From positions 1 to 51,195 of the forward strand of contig JACPNV010000028.1 of assembly GCA_016185305.1 (NCBI GenBank): a stretch of 51,195 nucleotides of DNA, read 5' to 3'. A model generated the notes under the pieces. That model was given only the letters and a program-made list of their open reading frames with translations, was not told the DNA's origin and searched no databases. The translations under genes and the position numbers were made by a program. The DNA comes from Actinomycetota bacterium. GTDB taxonomy: Bacteria; Actinomycetota; Acidimicrobiia; Acidimicrobiales; Acidimicrobilacustridaceae. Within the stretch, counting starts at the first letter, position 1, and the number at the start of each line of letters is the position of its first letter. This document shows, piece by piece, positions 26,831-36,734 of the stretch.

Positions 26831-28180
26831 CCCTTTCACGTCGTCGCGGTAGCGAGAGGCCGCGGCACGGAGCGCCGCCTCGGGGTCGACGCCGGCATGG
26901 CGAGCCAGGCTGACCACCGCGAACAGCAACTCGCCGATGGTCTTCTCGGACGGCGAGCGCCGGGCGGCGAACACGACGGGGTCCCACTTCGCCGGCGCGG
27001 GCAGGTCGACGCCGAGCTCGCCCAGCGTCGCGGCCTTCTTCTGCACCTTCAGCGCGTAGAGCAGCGCCGGCAACACGTCGGGGATGCCGTCGAACACGCT
27101 CGACCGGCCCTTCTCCGCCTTCTTGAGCTGCTCCCAGTTGGCCGCCACCTGTGCCGCCGTGCCGCCAGGCTGCAGACCGTCGGGAACCTCACCGAAGACG
27201 TGTGGATGCCGGGCGTAGAGCTTGTCATGCACGGTCCGGGCGACGTCAGCCAGCGTGAACTGCCCGGCCTCGGTGGCCAGCGTCGCGTGGAAGAGGATCT
27301 GGAACAGCAGATCACCGAGCTCCTCTTCGAGATGCTCGTAGCCCGCACCCGACTCGGGATCGACATGGTCGAGCGCATCCAGCACCTCGTAGGCCTCTTC
27401 GAGCAAATGCCGCTTCAGCGAGTCGTGGGTCTGCTCGCGATCCCACGGGCACTCGCGCCGCAAGGTGACGACCAGTTCGGCGAAGCGCTGCACCTCGACG
27501 GCGATCGGCTCGGCCAGCGTTGGCACGTACAGCGACGTGAGGTGGTCGGGTGCGACCACGCGGTCGAGGTCGTGCCAGGCGACGCGCGTGATCGTCTCGT
27601 CCGGCAAGCCGAGGTGATGCAGGACGATCACGTCATCGCGACGATCCATCACGTCGATGACGTCGATGGCGAGCTTCACGTCGGAGAGGACGCGCTTGCT
27701 GTCGCACTGCGCGACGAGGAACGGCCCGCGAGCACCGCCCGCTTCGACGTCGAACGACTGGCCGTCCACGACACGAACGCCTTCCGCGATCGGATCGATC
27801 CGCAGCCGGCTCCACGCGAGGTCGATGAACGACATGGCGGGGATGAGCTCGGTCTCGACGCGCTCATCGGCGATCAGCAGCTCGACGGTGCGTTCGGCGA
27901 CGGCCGGCGCGCCTGGGACGGCGTAGAGGACCTCACCGGCCCCGCGCGCCGCGTCGACGAGGCATTCGACGATCCGCTTGTACACGGCGTCGAGCGTCGG
28001 CTCGTCGTCGTAGATGCCGTCGAAGCTGTGGGCGTCGGCGAGCAGCGCCGCCGCGGGATGGCGGCGTGTGCGCAAGAACTGCCTCTCGCGTGCCACGCTC
28101 CCGATCGCCTCACGGGTGGCGCCGTTGACGAAACCCTCGCCGGCGGGCCCCAACCCGACGACGATGACCCTCGAGCTCAT
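26819..28180 (-). CDS. mazG: MazG nucleoside triphosphate pyrophosphohydrolase with N-terminal methylase-like domain
   Basis: The ATG at 28180 (MSSRVIVVGLGPAGEGFVN) overlaps the foldase stop by 4 bp and gives 453 residues. Residues 1-220 resemble a tetrapyrrole-methylase fold, as in YabN-type MazG proteins. Residues about 230-430 are the MazG domain with CPWDREQTHDSLKRHLLEE, EAYEVLDAL, EELGDLLFQILFHA and ARHPHVFGE, which carry the Mg-binding Glu/Asp residues. It removes non-canonical or excess NTPs. The position next to foldases and mfd matches the actinobacterial block. Confidence 0.92.
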   Translation of the reverse strand: MSSRVIVVGLGPAGEGFVNGATREAIGSVARERQFLRTRRHPAAALLADAHSFDGIYDDEPTLDAVYKRIVECLVDAARGAGEVLYAVPGAPAVAERTVELLIADERVETELIPAMSFIDLAWSRLRIDPIAEGVRVVDGQSFDVEAGGARGPFLVAQCDSKRVLSDVKLAIDVIDVMDRRDDVIVLHHLGLPDETITRVAWHDLDRVVAPDHLTSLYVPTLAEPIAVEVQRFAELVVTLRRECPWDREQTHDSLKRHLLEEAYEVLDALDHVDPESGAGYEHLEEELGDLLFQILFHATLATEAGQFTLADVARTVHDKLYARHPHVFGEVPDGLQPGGTAAQVAANWEQLKKAEKGRSSVFDGIPDVLPALLYALKVQKKAATLGELGVDLPAPAKWDPVVFAARRSPSEKTIGELLFAVVSLARHAGVDPEAALRAAASRYRDDVKGLEG

Positions 28181-29391
28181 CGTGTCGACCCGGTCGACTC
28201 CAGCGGCGCGAGCGTCAGGTTGGTGCTCTGCCCCCCGGGAGGCACGACCGTCCCGTTGAACGGATCCCACGTTCCGTACGCCGCATTCACATCGACCCTC
28301 GCAGTCTTGGTCGCCTCAGTCAACCACGCTTGGAGCTTGTTGCCCTGGTCCTGCACGACTGCCTGTTCGAGCGCGGGGCGCGCCTCCTCGAAGGGGACGA
28401 CGCGCTTCTCACGCACCAAGACGAGGTGATAGCCGAAGTCGGTCTTCACGGGCTCGCTCAACGTGTTCGGTTCGAGCTGCCACACGGCGTCGTCGAAGGC
28501 CTGCACGTAGGAGAGCCGGGGCCGGCACCCGAGATCGCCGCCTCTGTCCTTGGTGGTCGTGTCGTCGGACGACTCTTTGGCCGTGGCGGCGAAGTCGGCT
28601 CCGCCGATCAGCTTGAGCCGCAGCTCGGTCGCCTTGATCAGCGCCTGCTGGTACTCCACGTCGGTGCCGATGATCGGCTTGCCGGTTTGCGGATCGGCCT
28701 GGCCGGCCTGCGGGTTGGGCTTGACCAGGATCTGCGACACGCACGTTTCTTCTTTGGTCTTCTCGTACAGATCGCGGATCTGGGTCTCGTTGTCGCCCCC
28801 ACCACTGAGGCTCCGTTGCAGCGCCACGAGGCTGGAGAGGCCATCCAGCAGCACTTGGCGGTAGCTACCGGGGAAGCCATCGAGCACCGCCTGGCCGAGT
28901 TGCCGCGTCTCGTCGGTGATGGCGATCGTCGTCGACGTGGTCGACGTGTCCGGTGAGGCGGCCGGCGGGGAAGCAGCGTTCTGCGCCCGTTGCAGGCTCG
29001 CGCCGACGAGCCCGATGGCCTGTTGCCGATCGGCGTCGGTGACGGCCACGTTGCGCCGCTGCAACTCCTCCTCCGCCAGGCGAAAGCTCACGCGCTCGTT
29101 GAGGAGCTCGGTGGCCGCCGCCGGAACGGGCTCGGTCGTACCCGGTTGGAACACCTGGTACGGCGCCCCCCCGTTGGTCGCGGTGCGGGCTTGGAGGTAG
29201 CGCTGGTTGCTGGCGACCTGTTGCAGCTCGTCGAGGAACGTCGCTCTCGACAAGTTCCAGTCGTTGACCTTGAGCGCGGTGTCGGGCGAGAGCCCGGCCG
29301 ACCCGGATCCACCGGCGCAGGCGCCGGCGACGATCGCGAGGGCGGCGAGCACCACGACGATGCCTGGTCTCGAACGAAGCTCGCCCTTCAC
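28177..29391 (-). CDS. Parvulin-type peptidyl-prolyl isomerase lipoprotein
   Basis: The GTG at 29391 starts a 404-residue protein with a lipoprotein signal (VVVLAALAIVAGACAGG; lipid-modified Cys25). An N-terminal chaperone-like helical region follows, with a Pro/Thr-rich insert near 145. A parvulin domain at about 220-345 shows ETCVSQILVKPNP, GDLGCRPRLSYVQAFDDAVW and GYHLVLVREKRVVPFEEAR. It should fold secreted proteins outside the membrane, like PrsA. Cysteines in TCVSQ and GCRPR could form a disulfide; the neighbouring paralogue has them too. The gene overlaps mazG by 4 bp. Confidence 0.88.
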   Translation of the reverse strand: MKGELRSRPGIVVVLAALAIVAGACAGGSGSAGLSPDTALKVNDWNLSRATFLDELQQVASNQRYLQARTATNGGAPYQVFQPGTTEPVPAAATELLNERVSFRLAEEELQRRNVAVTDADRQQAIGLVGASLQRAQNAASPPAASPDTSTTSTTIAITDETRQLGQAVLDGFPGSYRQVLLDGLSSLVALQRSLSGGGDNETQIRDLYEKTKEETCVSQILVKPNPQAGQADPQTGKPIIGTDVEYQQALIKATELRLKLIGGADFAATAKESSDDTTTKDRGGDLGCRPRLSYVQAFDDAVWQLEPNTLSEPVKTDFGYHLVLVREKRVVPFEEARPALEQAVVQDQGNKLQAWLTEATKTARVDVNAAYGTWDPFNGTVVPPGGQSTNLTLAPLESTGSTR

Positions 29392-29400
29392 AGGCGGCCG

Positions 29401-30582
29401 CTACGGGGCACTCGGACCACTCGGCACGCCCGACGGTGCGGTCGGCTCGCCGGGCGCGCCCCCGGCCCCCAGACCGGGCAGCGACGTCGACGGCTGCTGG
29501 GCACCCGCCGGCGCCACGACTTGCACCTGGTTGGCATCCCACCGGCCGAAAAGCGGGTCGACCGTGACGGCAACCGACTTCGCGGCGTCGGTGATCGCCT
29601 GCTTCGCTCGCTCTTGCTCGAGTGTGGTACGAGCGTTGCCTTCCAGGTTCTGCTGCACCTCCGAGAACGCCGGGATGCCTCGCCGCGTGACCGAGAAGAG
29701 GTAGTAGCCGTCGCGCTCGAGCCTCGTCGGGTCGCTGACGCCGTTGACGGCGAGCTGCGTCACGATGTCGGCGATGGCCGGTGGAAGCTGCTGCATCTGG
29801 CTGGCGGTGAGGCACCCGACCGCGCCCCCCTTCGCCGCCGTCTGCTGGTCGTCCGAGTCGGTCTTCGCCACGTCGGCGAACGCGGCGCCGCCATCGATCT
29901 TGACCTTGGCTGCCTGCATCTTGGCTTGGGCCGCGGCGTAGTCAGCCTCGGTGGGCTGAGCCGGCGCCGACGCGCTCTGCGCGCTGGGCGGTGCCCCCGC
30001 CGACGCGTGGATGAACGACAGGCAGGTCTGCGAGAGCTTTTCTTGGTTGGCGTCGTAGTCGGCCTGCGCTCGCTGCTGGACCTCGGCATCGGACACCAGC
30101 GCGCGGCCGAGTGCCGAGAGGGCGATCTGGCTGTCGACGTTCTCGCGCTGCAACGGGTCGAGCGAGGCGAGCTCTTGCTCGAGCTGGGCGGCGGTCACTT
30201 GTTGGCCTTGCGCGGCCAAGTCTTGTGCGGTCTTCTGGAGAAAGCGGTTGGTGTCTTCGCCGGTGACCGAGATGCCCTTCTGCGCCAGCACCTGCTTGGC
30301 GATCTGGGACTGCGCGTGGACGTTCAGGACCGTCGCGGTGTTCGCCGTGCTGAAGCTGGCCGGCATGGTCGACCCGGGACTGGACGCCGCCCCCGCCTGG
30401 TCCTGCCCGCTCAGCACACCGGATTGGGTGATCTTGGTCATCTCCGCGAGGAAGTCGTCGCGGCTGAGCGAGTAGGAGCCGACGGTGAGCGCCGGCGGGT
30501 TCACCACCGAGCACGCGCCGAGCAGTGCGGCAGAACCGGCGACCGCAACGAGGAAGACGAGGACCGAACGGAAGCGGTTCAA
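29401..30582 (-). CDS. Second parvulin-like lipoprotein foldase
   Basis: A start at TTG 30582 places the signal sequence LNRFRSVLVFLVAVAGSAAL with a lipobox ending GAC (Cys24) at the N-terminus; GTG 30624 is possible but would bury it. The 393-residue protein has a SurA-like N-terminal helical region and a diverged parvulin domain (QTCLSFIHASAG, GGAVGCLTASQMQQLPPAI, GYYLFSVTRRGIPAFSEV). The tail is Pro/Gly/Ala-rich. It is a tandem paralogue of the next gene 9 bp away, sharing the two cysteines. Canonical catalytic residues look weakly conserved, so it may be chiefly a chaperone. Confidence 0.82.
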   Translation of the reverse strand: MNRFRSVLVFLVAVAGSAALLGACSVVNPPALTVGSYSLSRDDFLAEMTKITQSGVLSGQDQAGAASSPGSTMPASFSTANTATVLNVHAQSQIAKQVLAQKGISVTGEDTNRFLQKTAQDLAAQGQQVTAAQLEQELASLDPLQRENVDSQIALSALGRALVSDAEVQQRAQADYDANQEKLSQTCLSFIHASAGAPPSAQSASAPAQPTEADYAAAQAKMQAAKVKIDGGAAFADVAKTDSDDQQTAAKGGAVGCLTASQMQQLPPAIADIVTQLAVNGVSDPTRLERDGYYLFSVTRRGIPAFSEVQQNLEGNARTTLEQERAKQAITDAAKSVAVTVDPLFGRWDANQVQVVAPAGAQQPSTSLPGLGAGGAPGEPTAPSGVPSGPSAP

Positions 30583-30640
30583 GGTGGCCGAGCCTAGGGA
30601 AGCGGTAAGGGTGAAACCAATCACCCTCGCCGGCCGGCAG

Positions 30641-33600
30641 CTACACGGAAACGGGATCGGGCACCAGGTCGCGAAGAGCACCGATCACCGTCGTCGCGGC
30701 CTCGCCGGCCGTGCGGATCGAGAGCTGGAGCTGGCCGATCTCGTCCTTGTAGAGCGAGCCCTTGTATATGCGCTGCAAACGCACCTGTTTGGAGGTGGGC
30801 AAGGTCAGCGGCGAGATGCGGGCCATGAACTTCGGGCCGCCGAAGCCGCTCGACCCGCCGCTGCCCTTCACGACGGTCACCTCCAAGACGCCGGTCCGCG
30901 CGCACTCCGCCCGTAGCTCGGCGACCGCGAGCAACGCCTCGGCGGCGGGCGGGACCGGCCCGTAGCGGTCGATCCACTCGGACCGGATGTCTGCCACCTC
31001 CTCGAGCGTGGTCACGGCGGCCAGGCGGCGGTAGGCCTCCAGCCGCGGCTCTTCGTTGCTCACGTAGTCGTTCGGGAGGTTGGCGTCGATCGGTAGCTCG
31101 ATCTTGATCTCGGCCGGCTCGGTGACCGGCTCGCCCTTCAGCTCGGCTACCGCCTCGTTGACCATCTGGCAGTAGAGGTCGTAGCCCACCGCCGCGATGT
31201 GTCCCGACTGTGTGGCTCCAAGCAGGTTGCCCGCGCCGCGGATCTCGAGGTCGCGCATGGCGATCTTGAAGCCCGAGCCCAGCTCGGTCGCCTCCCCGAT
31301 CGTCTTCAAACGCTCGTAGGCTTCCTCGGACAGCGACATCTCCGGCGGGAAGAACAGGTACGCATAGGCCCGCTGGCCGGCCCGCCCGACCCGCCCCCGA
31401 AGCTGGTGGAGCTGTCCCAGACCCATGAGATCGGCGCGATCGACGACGAGCGTGTTCACCGTGGGCATGTCGATGCCGGACTCGATGATCGTCGTACACA
31501 CGAGCACGTCGAACTCGCCCTCCCAGAAGTCGATCACGACCTTCTCGAGGGTGCCCTCGTCCATCTGCCCGTGCGCGACCGCGACCCGCGCCTCGGGCAC
31601 CAGCTCGCGAAGCTGCGCGGCCACGTACTCGATGTCTTTCACGCGGTTGTGCACGAAGAAGACCTGGCCTTCGCGCAACAGCTCGCGGCGGATCGACTCA
31701 CCCACGGCGCGCTCGTCGTACTCGCCCACATAGGTGAGGATCGGCTGCCGCTCGGCCGGCGGCGTGTTGAGGATGGTCAGGTCGCGGATGCCGGTGAGGC
31801 TCATCTCGAGCGTGCGCGGGATCGGAGTCGCCGTGAGCGTCAACACGTCGACGTTGGTGCGCAACTGCTTGATCTGCTCCTTGTGGGTCACGCCGAAGCG
31901 CTGCTCCTCGTCGACGACGAGCAAGCCGAGGTCTTTGAAGGCGATGTCGTCGCTCAGCAGGCGATGGGTGCCGACGACGATGTCGACCTCCCCGCTCGTC
32001 ACGCCCTCGACCACCTGTCTCGCCTGGCTGGCCGTGAGGAACCGTGACAGGACCTCGACCCGCACCGGGTAGCCGGCGAACCGCTCGCCGAAGGTCTGGA
32101 AGTGCTGCTGGGCCAGCAGCGTCGTCGGCACGAGCACGGCTGCCTGCTTGCCGTCTTGCACCGCCTTGAACATGGCGCGGATGGCGACCTCGGTCTTGCC
32201 GAAGCCGACGTCGCCGCACACCAGCCGGTCCATCGGGAAGGGCCGCTCCATGTCCGCTTTCACCTCTTCTATGGCGACGCGCTGGTCGGCGGTCTCCTCA
32301 TAGGGAAACGCATCTTCGAGCTCGCGCTGCCACGGCGTGTCGTCGGGGAAGGCGTGGCCGTCGCTGTGCACCCGCTTCTGGTAGAGCACGACGAGCTCTT
32401 GGGCGATCTCGCTGACCGCCGAGCGGACCTTGGCCCGCGTCTTCTGCCAGTCTCCGCCACCGAGCTTGCTCAGCGAGGGTGTCTCGCCACCGGTGTAGTG
32501 GCGCACCGCGTCGATCTGGTCCGATGGCACGTACAGCTTGTCGTTGCCGCGGTACTCCAGCAGGAGGTAGTCGCGCTCGACACCGTTGATCGAGCGCTTC
32601 ACCATCCCGCCGTAGCGAGCGACACCGTGCTGGAAGTGCACGACATGGTCGCCCGGCTTGAGATCGTCGAAGAAGCCTTGCGCGGCGCGGCGGCGCGGCC
32701 GGGCGCGGCGGTGGGGGCGGCGCCGGCCGGTGATGTCAGCCTCGGCAAGGAGCGCGAGCTTCACGGCCGGGAGCACGAAGCCTCGTTCGAGCGGGGCGAC
32801 GGTGATGATGCCTCCGGGTCGGGTCAGGTCGGCGGTGCCGTTCTCGTCGACCCCGAACGTCAGGCCCTCGTCGCCGAGGATGTGGGCGAGGCGCGCCGCG
32901 CTGCCGGCCCCGTCGGCACCGACGACCACGCGGAAGCCGTCGTCCAGAAGGTCGCGCAACTGCTTCACCAGGTGGGCTCCGGCGCCGACCGCAGGCGCCC
33001 ATCCCGCCGACGCGACGGTCGCGACATCGGGCCCCTCGGGTGCGATCGTGACCGACCACGCCGGCGCGGCGGTGTGCGCGAGCAGCCGATCGAACGGCAG
33101 GTGAAGTTGCGGGAACTGGTGGCCTCCGACCTCGCGAGCATCTCCTGAGACCGCACCCCACGTGCGGGCGAGGCTGGCCGCGAGGTCGGCTTCCTCGGCG
33201 AGGATGTCGGTGGCGCGGTCGCGCAGGCGCCTCGGTTCGACGAGGAGGACCTGCGCGGTGTCGGGCAGCACATCGAACAAGACGTGCTCATCGGCGGTGA
33301 GCCACGGCAGCCACGACTCCATGCCGTCGAAGGTCTGCGCCTCCCCCAGCCGCTCCCACTGCTCGCGGCCCCAGGGTTCGAGCGCGACCAACCGTTGGGC
33401 TCGCGCTCGCACCTCATCGGTGGGCAGCAGCTCGCGGCACGGGAAGATCTGCGCCTCGGCGACGTCGACCGTCGAGCGTTGCTCTGCCACCGAGAACTCG
33501 GTCAACCGGTCGATCTCGTCGCCCCAAAGATCGATGCGGACAGGCACGTCCGCCGTCGACGGGAAGACGTCGACGATCGAACCGCGGACGGCGACCTCGC

Positions 33601-34120
33601 CGCGATGCTCGACCTGGTACTCGCGCCGGTAGCCCAGCGACACGAGCTTCTCGACGAGGTCGGTCGGGTCGAGCTGGTCGCCGTGGCCGACGACGATCGG
33701 CTCGACGTCTTCGACGTGGGGACCGAGGCGCTGCACCAGCGCGCGCACTGACGCCACGATGACGCGCGGCGCCCGCTCGGGATCGCGCAAGTGCCACAAG
33801 GTCCGCAGGCGGCGACCCATCGTCTCCACCGACGGACTCACCCGCTCGAACGGCAGCGTCTCCCACGCGGGAAACAGGTGCACCTCGGACTCGCCAAGGA
33901 ACGCCGCCAGGTCGTTGGCCAGACGTTCGGCGTCATTGGTCGCCGGCACTGCGACGACGATCGGCTGGCGCCGGCTGAGATGGGCGAGCCCGGCGACGGC
34001 CATCGCACGCGCCGGCTCGGGCACCGCCAGCACCGTCGACGCTTTTGTCCGACCGAGCGCGGCGAGCAGGCCGGGCTCGTCGGACAGCAGGGCGGGGAGG
34101 GCGTGGAGGTTGTCGGCCAT
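30641..34120 (-). CDS. mfd: Transcription-repair coupling factor Mfd
   Basis: From the ATG at 34120 ([12 protein letters not shown]) this is 1159 residues, the usual size. It has a UvrB-like N-terminal module, a CarD-like RNA polymerase-interaction domain ([20 protein letters not shown]) and a RecG-type translocase. Walker A is [16 protein letters not shown], Walker [12 protein letters not shown], and motif [17 protein letters not shown]. Motifs V/VI are in [20 protein letters not shown] and [13 protein letters not shown], followed by the C-terminal TRCF domain. It displaces stalled RNA polymerase and recruits UvrA. The frame continues upstream, but that part is arginine-rich and non-coding. 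Confidence 0.97.
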   Translation of the reverse strand: MADNLHALPALLSDEPGLLAALGRTKASTVLAVPEPARAMAVAGLAHLSRRQPIVVAVPATNDAERLANDLAAFLGESEVHLFPAWETLPFERVSPSVETMGRRLRTLWHLRDPERAPRVIVASVRALVQRLGPHVEDVEPIVVGHGDQLDPTDLVEKLVSLGYRREYQVEHRGEVAVRGSIVDVFPSTADVPVRIDLWGDEIDRLTEFSVAEQRSTVDVAEAQIFPCRELLPTDEVRARAQRLVALEPWGREQWERLGEAQTFDGMESWLPWLTADEHVLFDVLPDTAQVLLVEPRRLRDRATDILAEEADLAASLARTWGAVSGDAREVGGHQFPQLHLPFDRLLAHTAAPAWSVTIAPEGPDVATVASAGWAPAVGAGAHLVKQLRDLLDDGFRVVVGADGAGSAARLAHILGDEGLTFGVDENGTADLTRPGGIITVAPLERGFVLPAVKLALLAEADITGRRRPHRRARPRRRAAQGFFDDLKPGDHVVHFQHGVARYGGMVKRSINGVERDYLLLEYRGNDKLYVPSDQIDAVRHYTGGETPSLSKLGGGDWQKTRAKVRSAVSEIAQELVVLYQKRVHSDGHAFPDDTPWQRELEDAFPYEETADQRVAIEEVKADMERPFPMDRLVCGDVGFGKTEVAIRAMFKAVQDGKQAAVLVPTTLLAQQHFQTFGERFAGYPVRVEVLSRFLTASQARQVVEGVTSGEVDIVVGTHRLLSDDIAFKDLGLLVVDEEQRFGVTHKEQIKQLRTNVDVLTLTATPIPRTLEMSLTGIRDLTILNTPPAERQPILTYVGEYDERAVGESIRRELLREGQVFFVHNRVKDIEYVAAQLRELVPEARVAVAHGQMDEGTLEKVVIDFWEGEFDVLVCTTIIESGIDMPTVNTLVVDRADLMGLGQLHQLRGRVGRAGQRAYAYLFFPPEMSLSEEAYERLKTIGEATELGSGFKIAMRDLEIRGAGNLLGATQSGHIAAVGYDLYCQMVNEAVAELKGEPVTEPAEIKIELPIDANLPNDYVSNEEPRLEAYRRLAAVTTLEEVADIRSEWIDRYGPVPPAAEALLAVAELRAECARTGVLEVTVVKGSGGSSGFGGPKFMARISPLTLPTSKQVRLQRIYKGSLYKDEIGQLQLSIRTAGEAATTVIGALRDLVPDPVSV

Positions 34121-34254
34121 GGCTGGTGGTACGGGGGAGGTGCGTGCGCCGCGGTGGAGCGTGCGCGCGTCGATGCCCGACCGATCCGGCCGGGCGGGGT
34201 TCATCACCTTACCGGCGGCCCGCCCGCGCGGCGCCCACCCGGTCGACGGTGCGG

Positions 34255-34986
34255 TCAGCCGGCGGGCTCGAGCTCGGGCAGGAGCAGGGTGTAGCCAACG
34301 CCGGGCTTGGCCACGAGCCGCTGGTGGTCGGGGCCGTCGCCAAGCTTCTTGCGGATGTTGGTCGCGTACGTGCGCAGGTACTGCGTCTCTTTCACATACT
34401 CGGGTCCCCAGACCTCGTGGAGGATCATGCGATGGGTGAGGATGCGCCCGGGCCAGCGGGCCAGCAGCGAGAGGAACCCGAACTCCTTCGGCGTGAGCTC
34501 GACGGTGCGATCGCCCACTTTGCACGTATGGCGGGCGACGTCGATCGTGAGGTCGCCGACCTCGAGCACCGACTCGTCCGGGGCTGCCTGGCGGTGGGTG
34601 TGATGGCGGATCGCGACCTTCACGCGGGCCAGCAGCTCGGGCATCGAGAACGGCTTGGTGATGTAGTCGTCCGCGCCCGCTTCCAGCGCGAGCACCTTGC
34701 GCTGCTCGTGGCCGTCAGCGGTCAGCACGACGATGGGCACCCACGTCCACTCGCGCACCCGGCGCACGACTTCCAGCCCGTCGATGTCGGGAAGGCCGAG
34801 GTCGAGCAGCACCACCGCCGGCGGGTTCGAGGCGATCCGGCTGATCGCATCCTGGCCCGTGGTCGCCACGATGACCCGGTAGCCCCGCGCTTCCAACCCC
34901 GCCTTCACGGCCCGCACGATCGCTGGCTCCTCGTCGACGACCAGCACCCGCCTTCCGGGGTCTGCCGCGGTCGCGGGGGTGCTCAC
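34255..34986 (-). CDS. KdpE-like OmpR-family response regulator
   Basis: The GTG at 34986 gives 243 residues. The receiver domain has the acidic pair in VLVVDEEPAI, the phosphorylated Asp in VVLLDLGLPDIDG, and the KPF lysine in DDYITKPFSMPELLAR. A winged-helix DNA-binding domain follows (LTPKEFGFLSLLARWPGRIL and VWGPEYVKETQYLRTYATNI), with the VWG-EYV-T-YLR pattern typical of KdpE. It overlaps the kinase gene by 4 bp. No kdpFABC potassium pump genes are in the window, so its targets are unknown. Confidence 0.9.
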   Translation of the reverse strand: MSTPATAADPGRRVLVVDEEPAIVRAVKAGLEARGYRVIVATTGQDAISRIASNPPAVVLLDLGLPDIDGLEVVRRVREWTWVPIVVLTADGHEQRKVLALEAGADDYITKPFSMPELLARVKVAIRHHTHRQAAPDESVLEVGDLTIDVARHTCKVGDRTVELTPKEFGFLSLLARWPGRILTHRMILHEVWGPEYVKETQYLRTYATNIRKKLGDGPDHQRLVAKPGVGYTLLLPELEPAG

Positions 34987-35744
34987 GCTTCGCCCATCTG
35001 CACTCGACCCGCCTCCAACGGTTGCATGACGGGGAGGGTGAACCAGATGGCCGTGCCTCCACCCCTTCTCGCGTCGACGCCAACCTGTCCGCCGTGCGCC
35101 TCGACGATCGCTTTGCAGATCGAGAGCCCGAGCCCGGTCGACCGCGAGCCCACGCCCTTCACGAACGGCTCGAACGCGCGGGCCGCGAAATCGCTCGGCA
35201 TGCCCGGCCCGCGGTCGCGCACCGCGACGCGCACCGCTCGGCCAGCGCTATCGTCCGCGACCCTTGCGTCGACCTCGATCGTGCTTCCGGTGGGTGCGTA
35301 GCGCACCGCGTTGGTGAGGAGGTTGGTGACCACCTGTTCTATCTGCCCGTAGTCGGCTTCGACCTCGGGCAAGCCGTCGGGGACGTCGAGGGCGACGACG
35401 TGCTCTCGCAACAGCGAACCGAGGGTGCGCACGCGGTGCTCGAGCAGCTCTTCGATGGCGACGGCGGCGGCCCGCGGCTCCATCGCGCCCGCTTCGATGC
35501 GGCTGGCGGCGAGCAGGTTGCCCACCAGCCGGTCGAGCCGGTCGATCTCGTCGAGCACGGTCTCCAGCAGGTCGATGCGGGTCAGCTCGTCGTACTGCAC
35601 TCCGTCGTGCAGATCGGACACCACCGCCCGGATGGCCGACAGCGGCGTGCGAAGGTCATGGGTCACCGACCGCAGCAGCGCGCTGCGCTGCAAGTCGCGC
35701 TGGCGCAGCTCGCCGTCGGAGAAGTCCGTCCCAGACACGCTCAT
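34983..35744 (-). CDS. Sensor-less soluble histidine kinase
   Basis: The 253-residue protein starts with only about 25 residues before the HisKA phosphoacceptor block SVTHDLRTPLSAIRAVV. A HATPase domain follows, with N box IEQVVTNLLTNAVRYAP, G1 VRDRGPGMP and G2 STGLGLSICKAIVEAHGG. It has no membrane or input domain, unlike full KdpD (about 850 residues), so it looks like the catalytic C-terminus of a KdpD-type kinase working alone or with another sensor. Repeat copies B and C fill the gap upstream of its start. Confidence 0.85.
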   Translation of the reverse strand: MSVSGTDFSDGELRQRDLQRSALLRSVTHDLRTPLSAIRAVVSDLHDGVQYDELTRIDLLETVLDEIDRLDRLVGNLLAASRIEAGAMEPRAAAVAIEELLEHRVRTLGSLLREHVVALDVPDGLPEVEADYGQIEQVVTNLLTNAVRYAPTGSTIEVDARVADDSAGRAVRVAVRDRGPGMPSDFAARAFEPFVKGVGSRSTGLGLSICKAIVEAHGGQVGVDARRGGGTAIWFTLPVMQPLEAGRVQMGEA

Positions 35745-35747
35745 GTT

Positions 35748-35896
35748 CTAGGCGCTTGCGGCCACGGATCGACAATTTGCTGGGGATGGGGCAAGCGCCG
35801 GCCCGGCGGCGCGACCGCCAGGGGGCCCGCCGGCGATGGGGAGCACTCGGAGCGCCAGCGGAGAGTGCGTGGGGGCGCAGCCCCCCAGGCAACTAG
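35748..35896 (+). repeat. CTAG-bounded structured repeat, copy B
   Basis: This 149-bp copy runs from CTAGGCGCTTGCGG to GGCAACTAG. It has the same hairpin order as copy A (GGCGCTTGC/GCAAGCGCC, GCGACCGCCAGG..., GGGGGCGCAGCCCCC) but a single GCGT. It ends in the CTAG that begins copy C, so the two are head-to-tail with one shared tetranucleotide. Confidence 0.85.
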
Positions 35897-36040
35897 GCGC
35901 TTGGGTCGACGGAGCGACAATTTGTTGGCCATGCGGCAAGCGCCTTCCGGTGGCGCGACCGCCAGGGAGCCCGCCGGCGATGGGGAGCGCTCGGAGCGCC
36001 AGCGGAGAACGCGTGGGGGCGCAGCCCCCCAGGCAACTAG
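35893..36040 (+). repeat. CTAG-bounded structured repeat, copy C
   Basis: This 148-bp copy begins at the shared CTAG (35893-35896) and ends GGCAACTAG at 36040, 8 bp before the pth stop. It is close to copies A and B, with most differences in the loop between the first stem arms and in compensating positions. Together B and C make up nearly all of the space between pth and the kinase gene. Confidence 0.85.
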
Positions 36041-36048
36041 CCGGACCG

Positions 36049-36687
36049 CTACCCGTCTGCGCCCGATCGGTCGGCGCCATTGAACGCGGTCATCGCGGCC
36101 TCGAGCCCATCCGCGATGATCGTCTCGACCGCATCCGATCCGAGCCCGGCCATCTCGTCCAGCAGCGCACGCTCGCCTTTGCCCACCTTGCGCAACACAT
36201 GGTCGACGCCATGCTCCTTGCTGGCTGGCTTGCCCACACCGATGCGAACACGGAGGAAGTCCGTGGAGTGGAGATGGTCGCGAAGCGACCGCAAGCCGTT
36301 GTGGCCCGCGAGCCCGCCACCACCCTTGACCTTCATGCGCCCCAGTGGCAGATCGAGCTCGTCGTGCACGACGATGACGCGCTCGAGGTCGTCGATGCCG
36401 AACCGCCGCACCAGCAGTTGCGCCGCGATGCCGGAGTCGTTCATGTAGGTCTGCGGCTCGGCCAGCGCCACCCGTCGCCCATCGACGCGCACCTCGTCCA
36501 CGAACGCGCGCTCGCGCCCTTTGCGCAGCTTTCCGTCGTGGCGGTGGCACAGCTCGTCGACCACGTCGAAGCCGATGTTGTGACGCGTGCCGGCGTACTG
36601 GTCGCCCGGGTTGCCCAGCCCGATGACGAGGAAGTCGGCCGGCGTGCCTCGTCGTTCGGGGCGGTCACCCCGGTGGCGCAACGGCAT
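36049..36687 (-). CDS. pth: Peptidyl-tRNA hydrolase
   Basis: The 212-residue protein has the Pth landmarks: FLVIGLGNPGDQYAGTRHNI with the catalytic His, QTYMNDSG with substrate-contact Asn, VVHDELDLPLGRMKVKGGGG with the catalytic-site Asp, and GHNGLRSL. It recycles peptidyl-tRNAs in the cytoplasm and is normally essential. An N-terminal extension of about 18 basic residues precedes the fold (MPLRHRGDRPERRG). It lies just downstream of rplY on the same strand, the usual actinobacterial arrangement. Confidence 0.95.
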   Translation of the reverse strand: MPLRHRGDRPERRGTPADFLVIGLGNPGDQYAGTRHNIGFDVVDELCHRHDGKLRKGRERAFVDEVRVDGRRVALAEPQTYMNDSGIAAQLLVRRFGIDDLERVIVVHDELDLPLGRMKVKGGGGLAGHNGLRSLRDHLHSTDFLRVRIGVGKPASKEHGVDHVLRKVGKGERALLDEMAGLGSDAVETIIADGLEAAMTAFNGADRSGADG

Positions 36688-36734
36688 GGCGGGAGCAGGC
36701 GGCCACGTGGTCAGGCGAACGACCTGGCAGGTGA

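Noticed and set aside
26549-28429. Long plus-strand open frame of 626 codons opposite mazG and the foldase gene
   Set aside because: It is the complement of clear minus-strand genes, is rich in Arg/His/Asp with no domains, and is explained by high GC at third positions.
34121-34525. N-terminal extension of Mfd to 1294 residues
   Set aside because: The added sequence is Arg/Pro-rich and lies antisense to the response regulator; the family start fits the ATG at 34120.
35741-36550. Minus-strand open frames translating the repeats (PGGLRPHA... type proteins)
   Set aside because: They arise because the repeat lacks stops in some frames; different copies are read in different frames and no start or ribosome site is shared.
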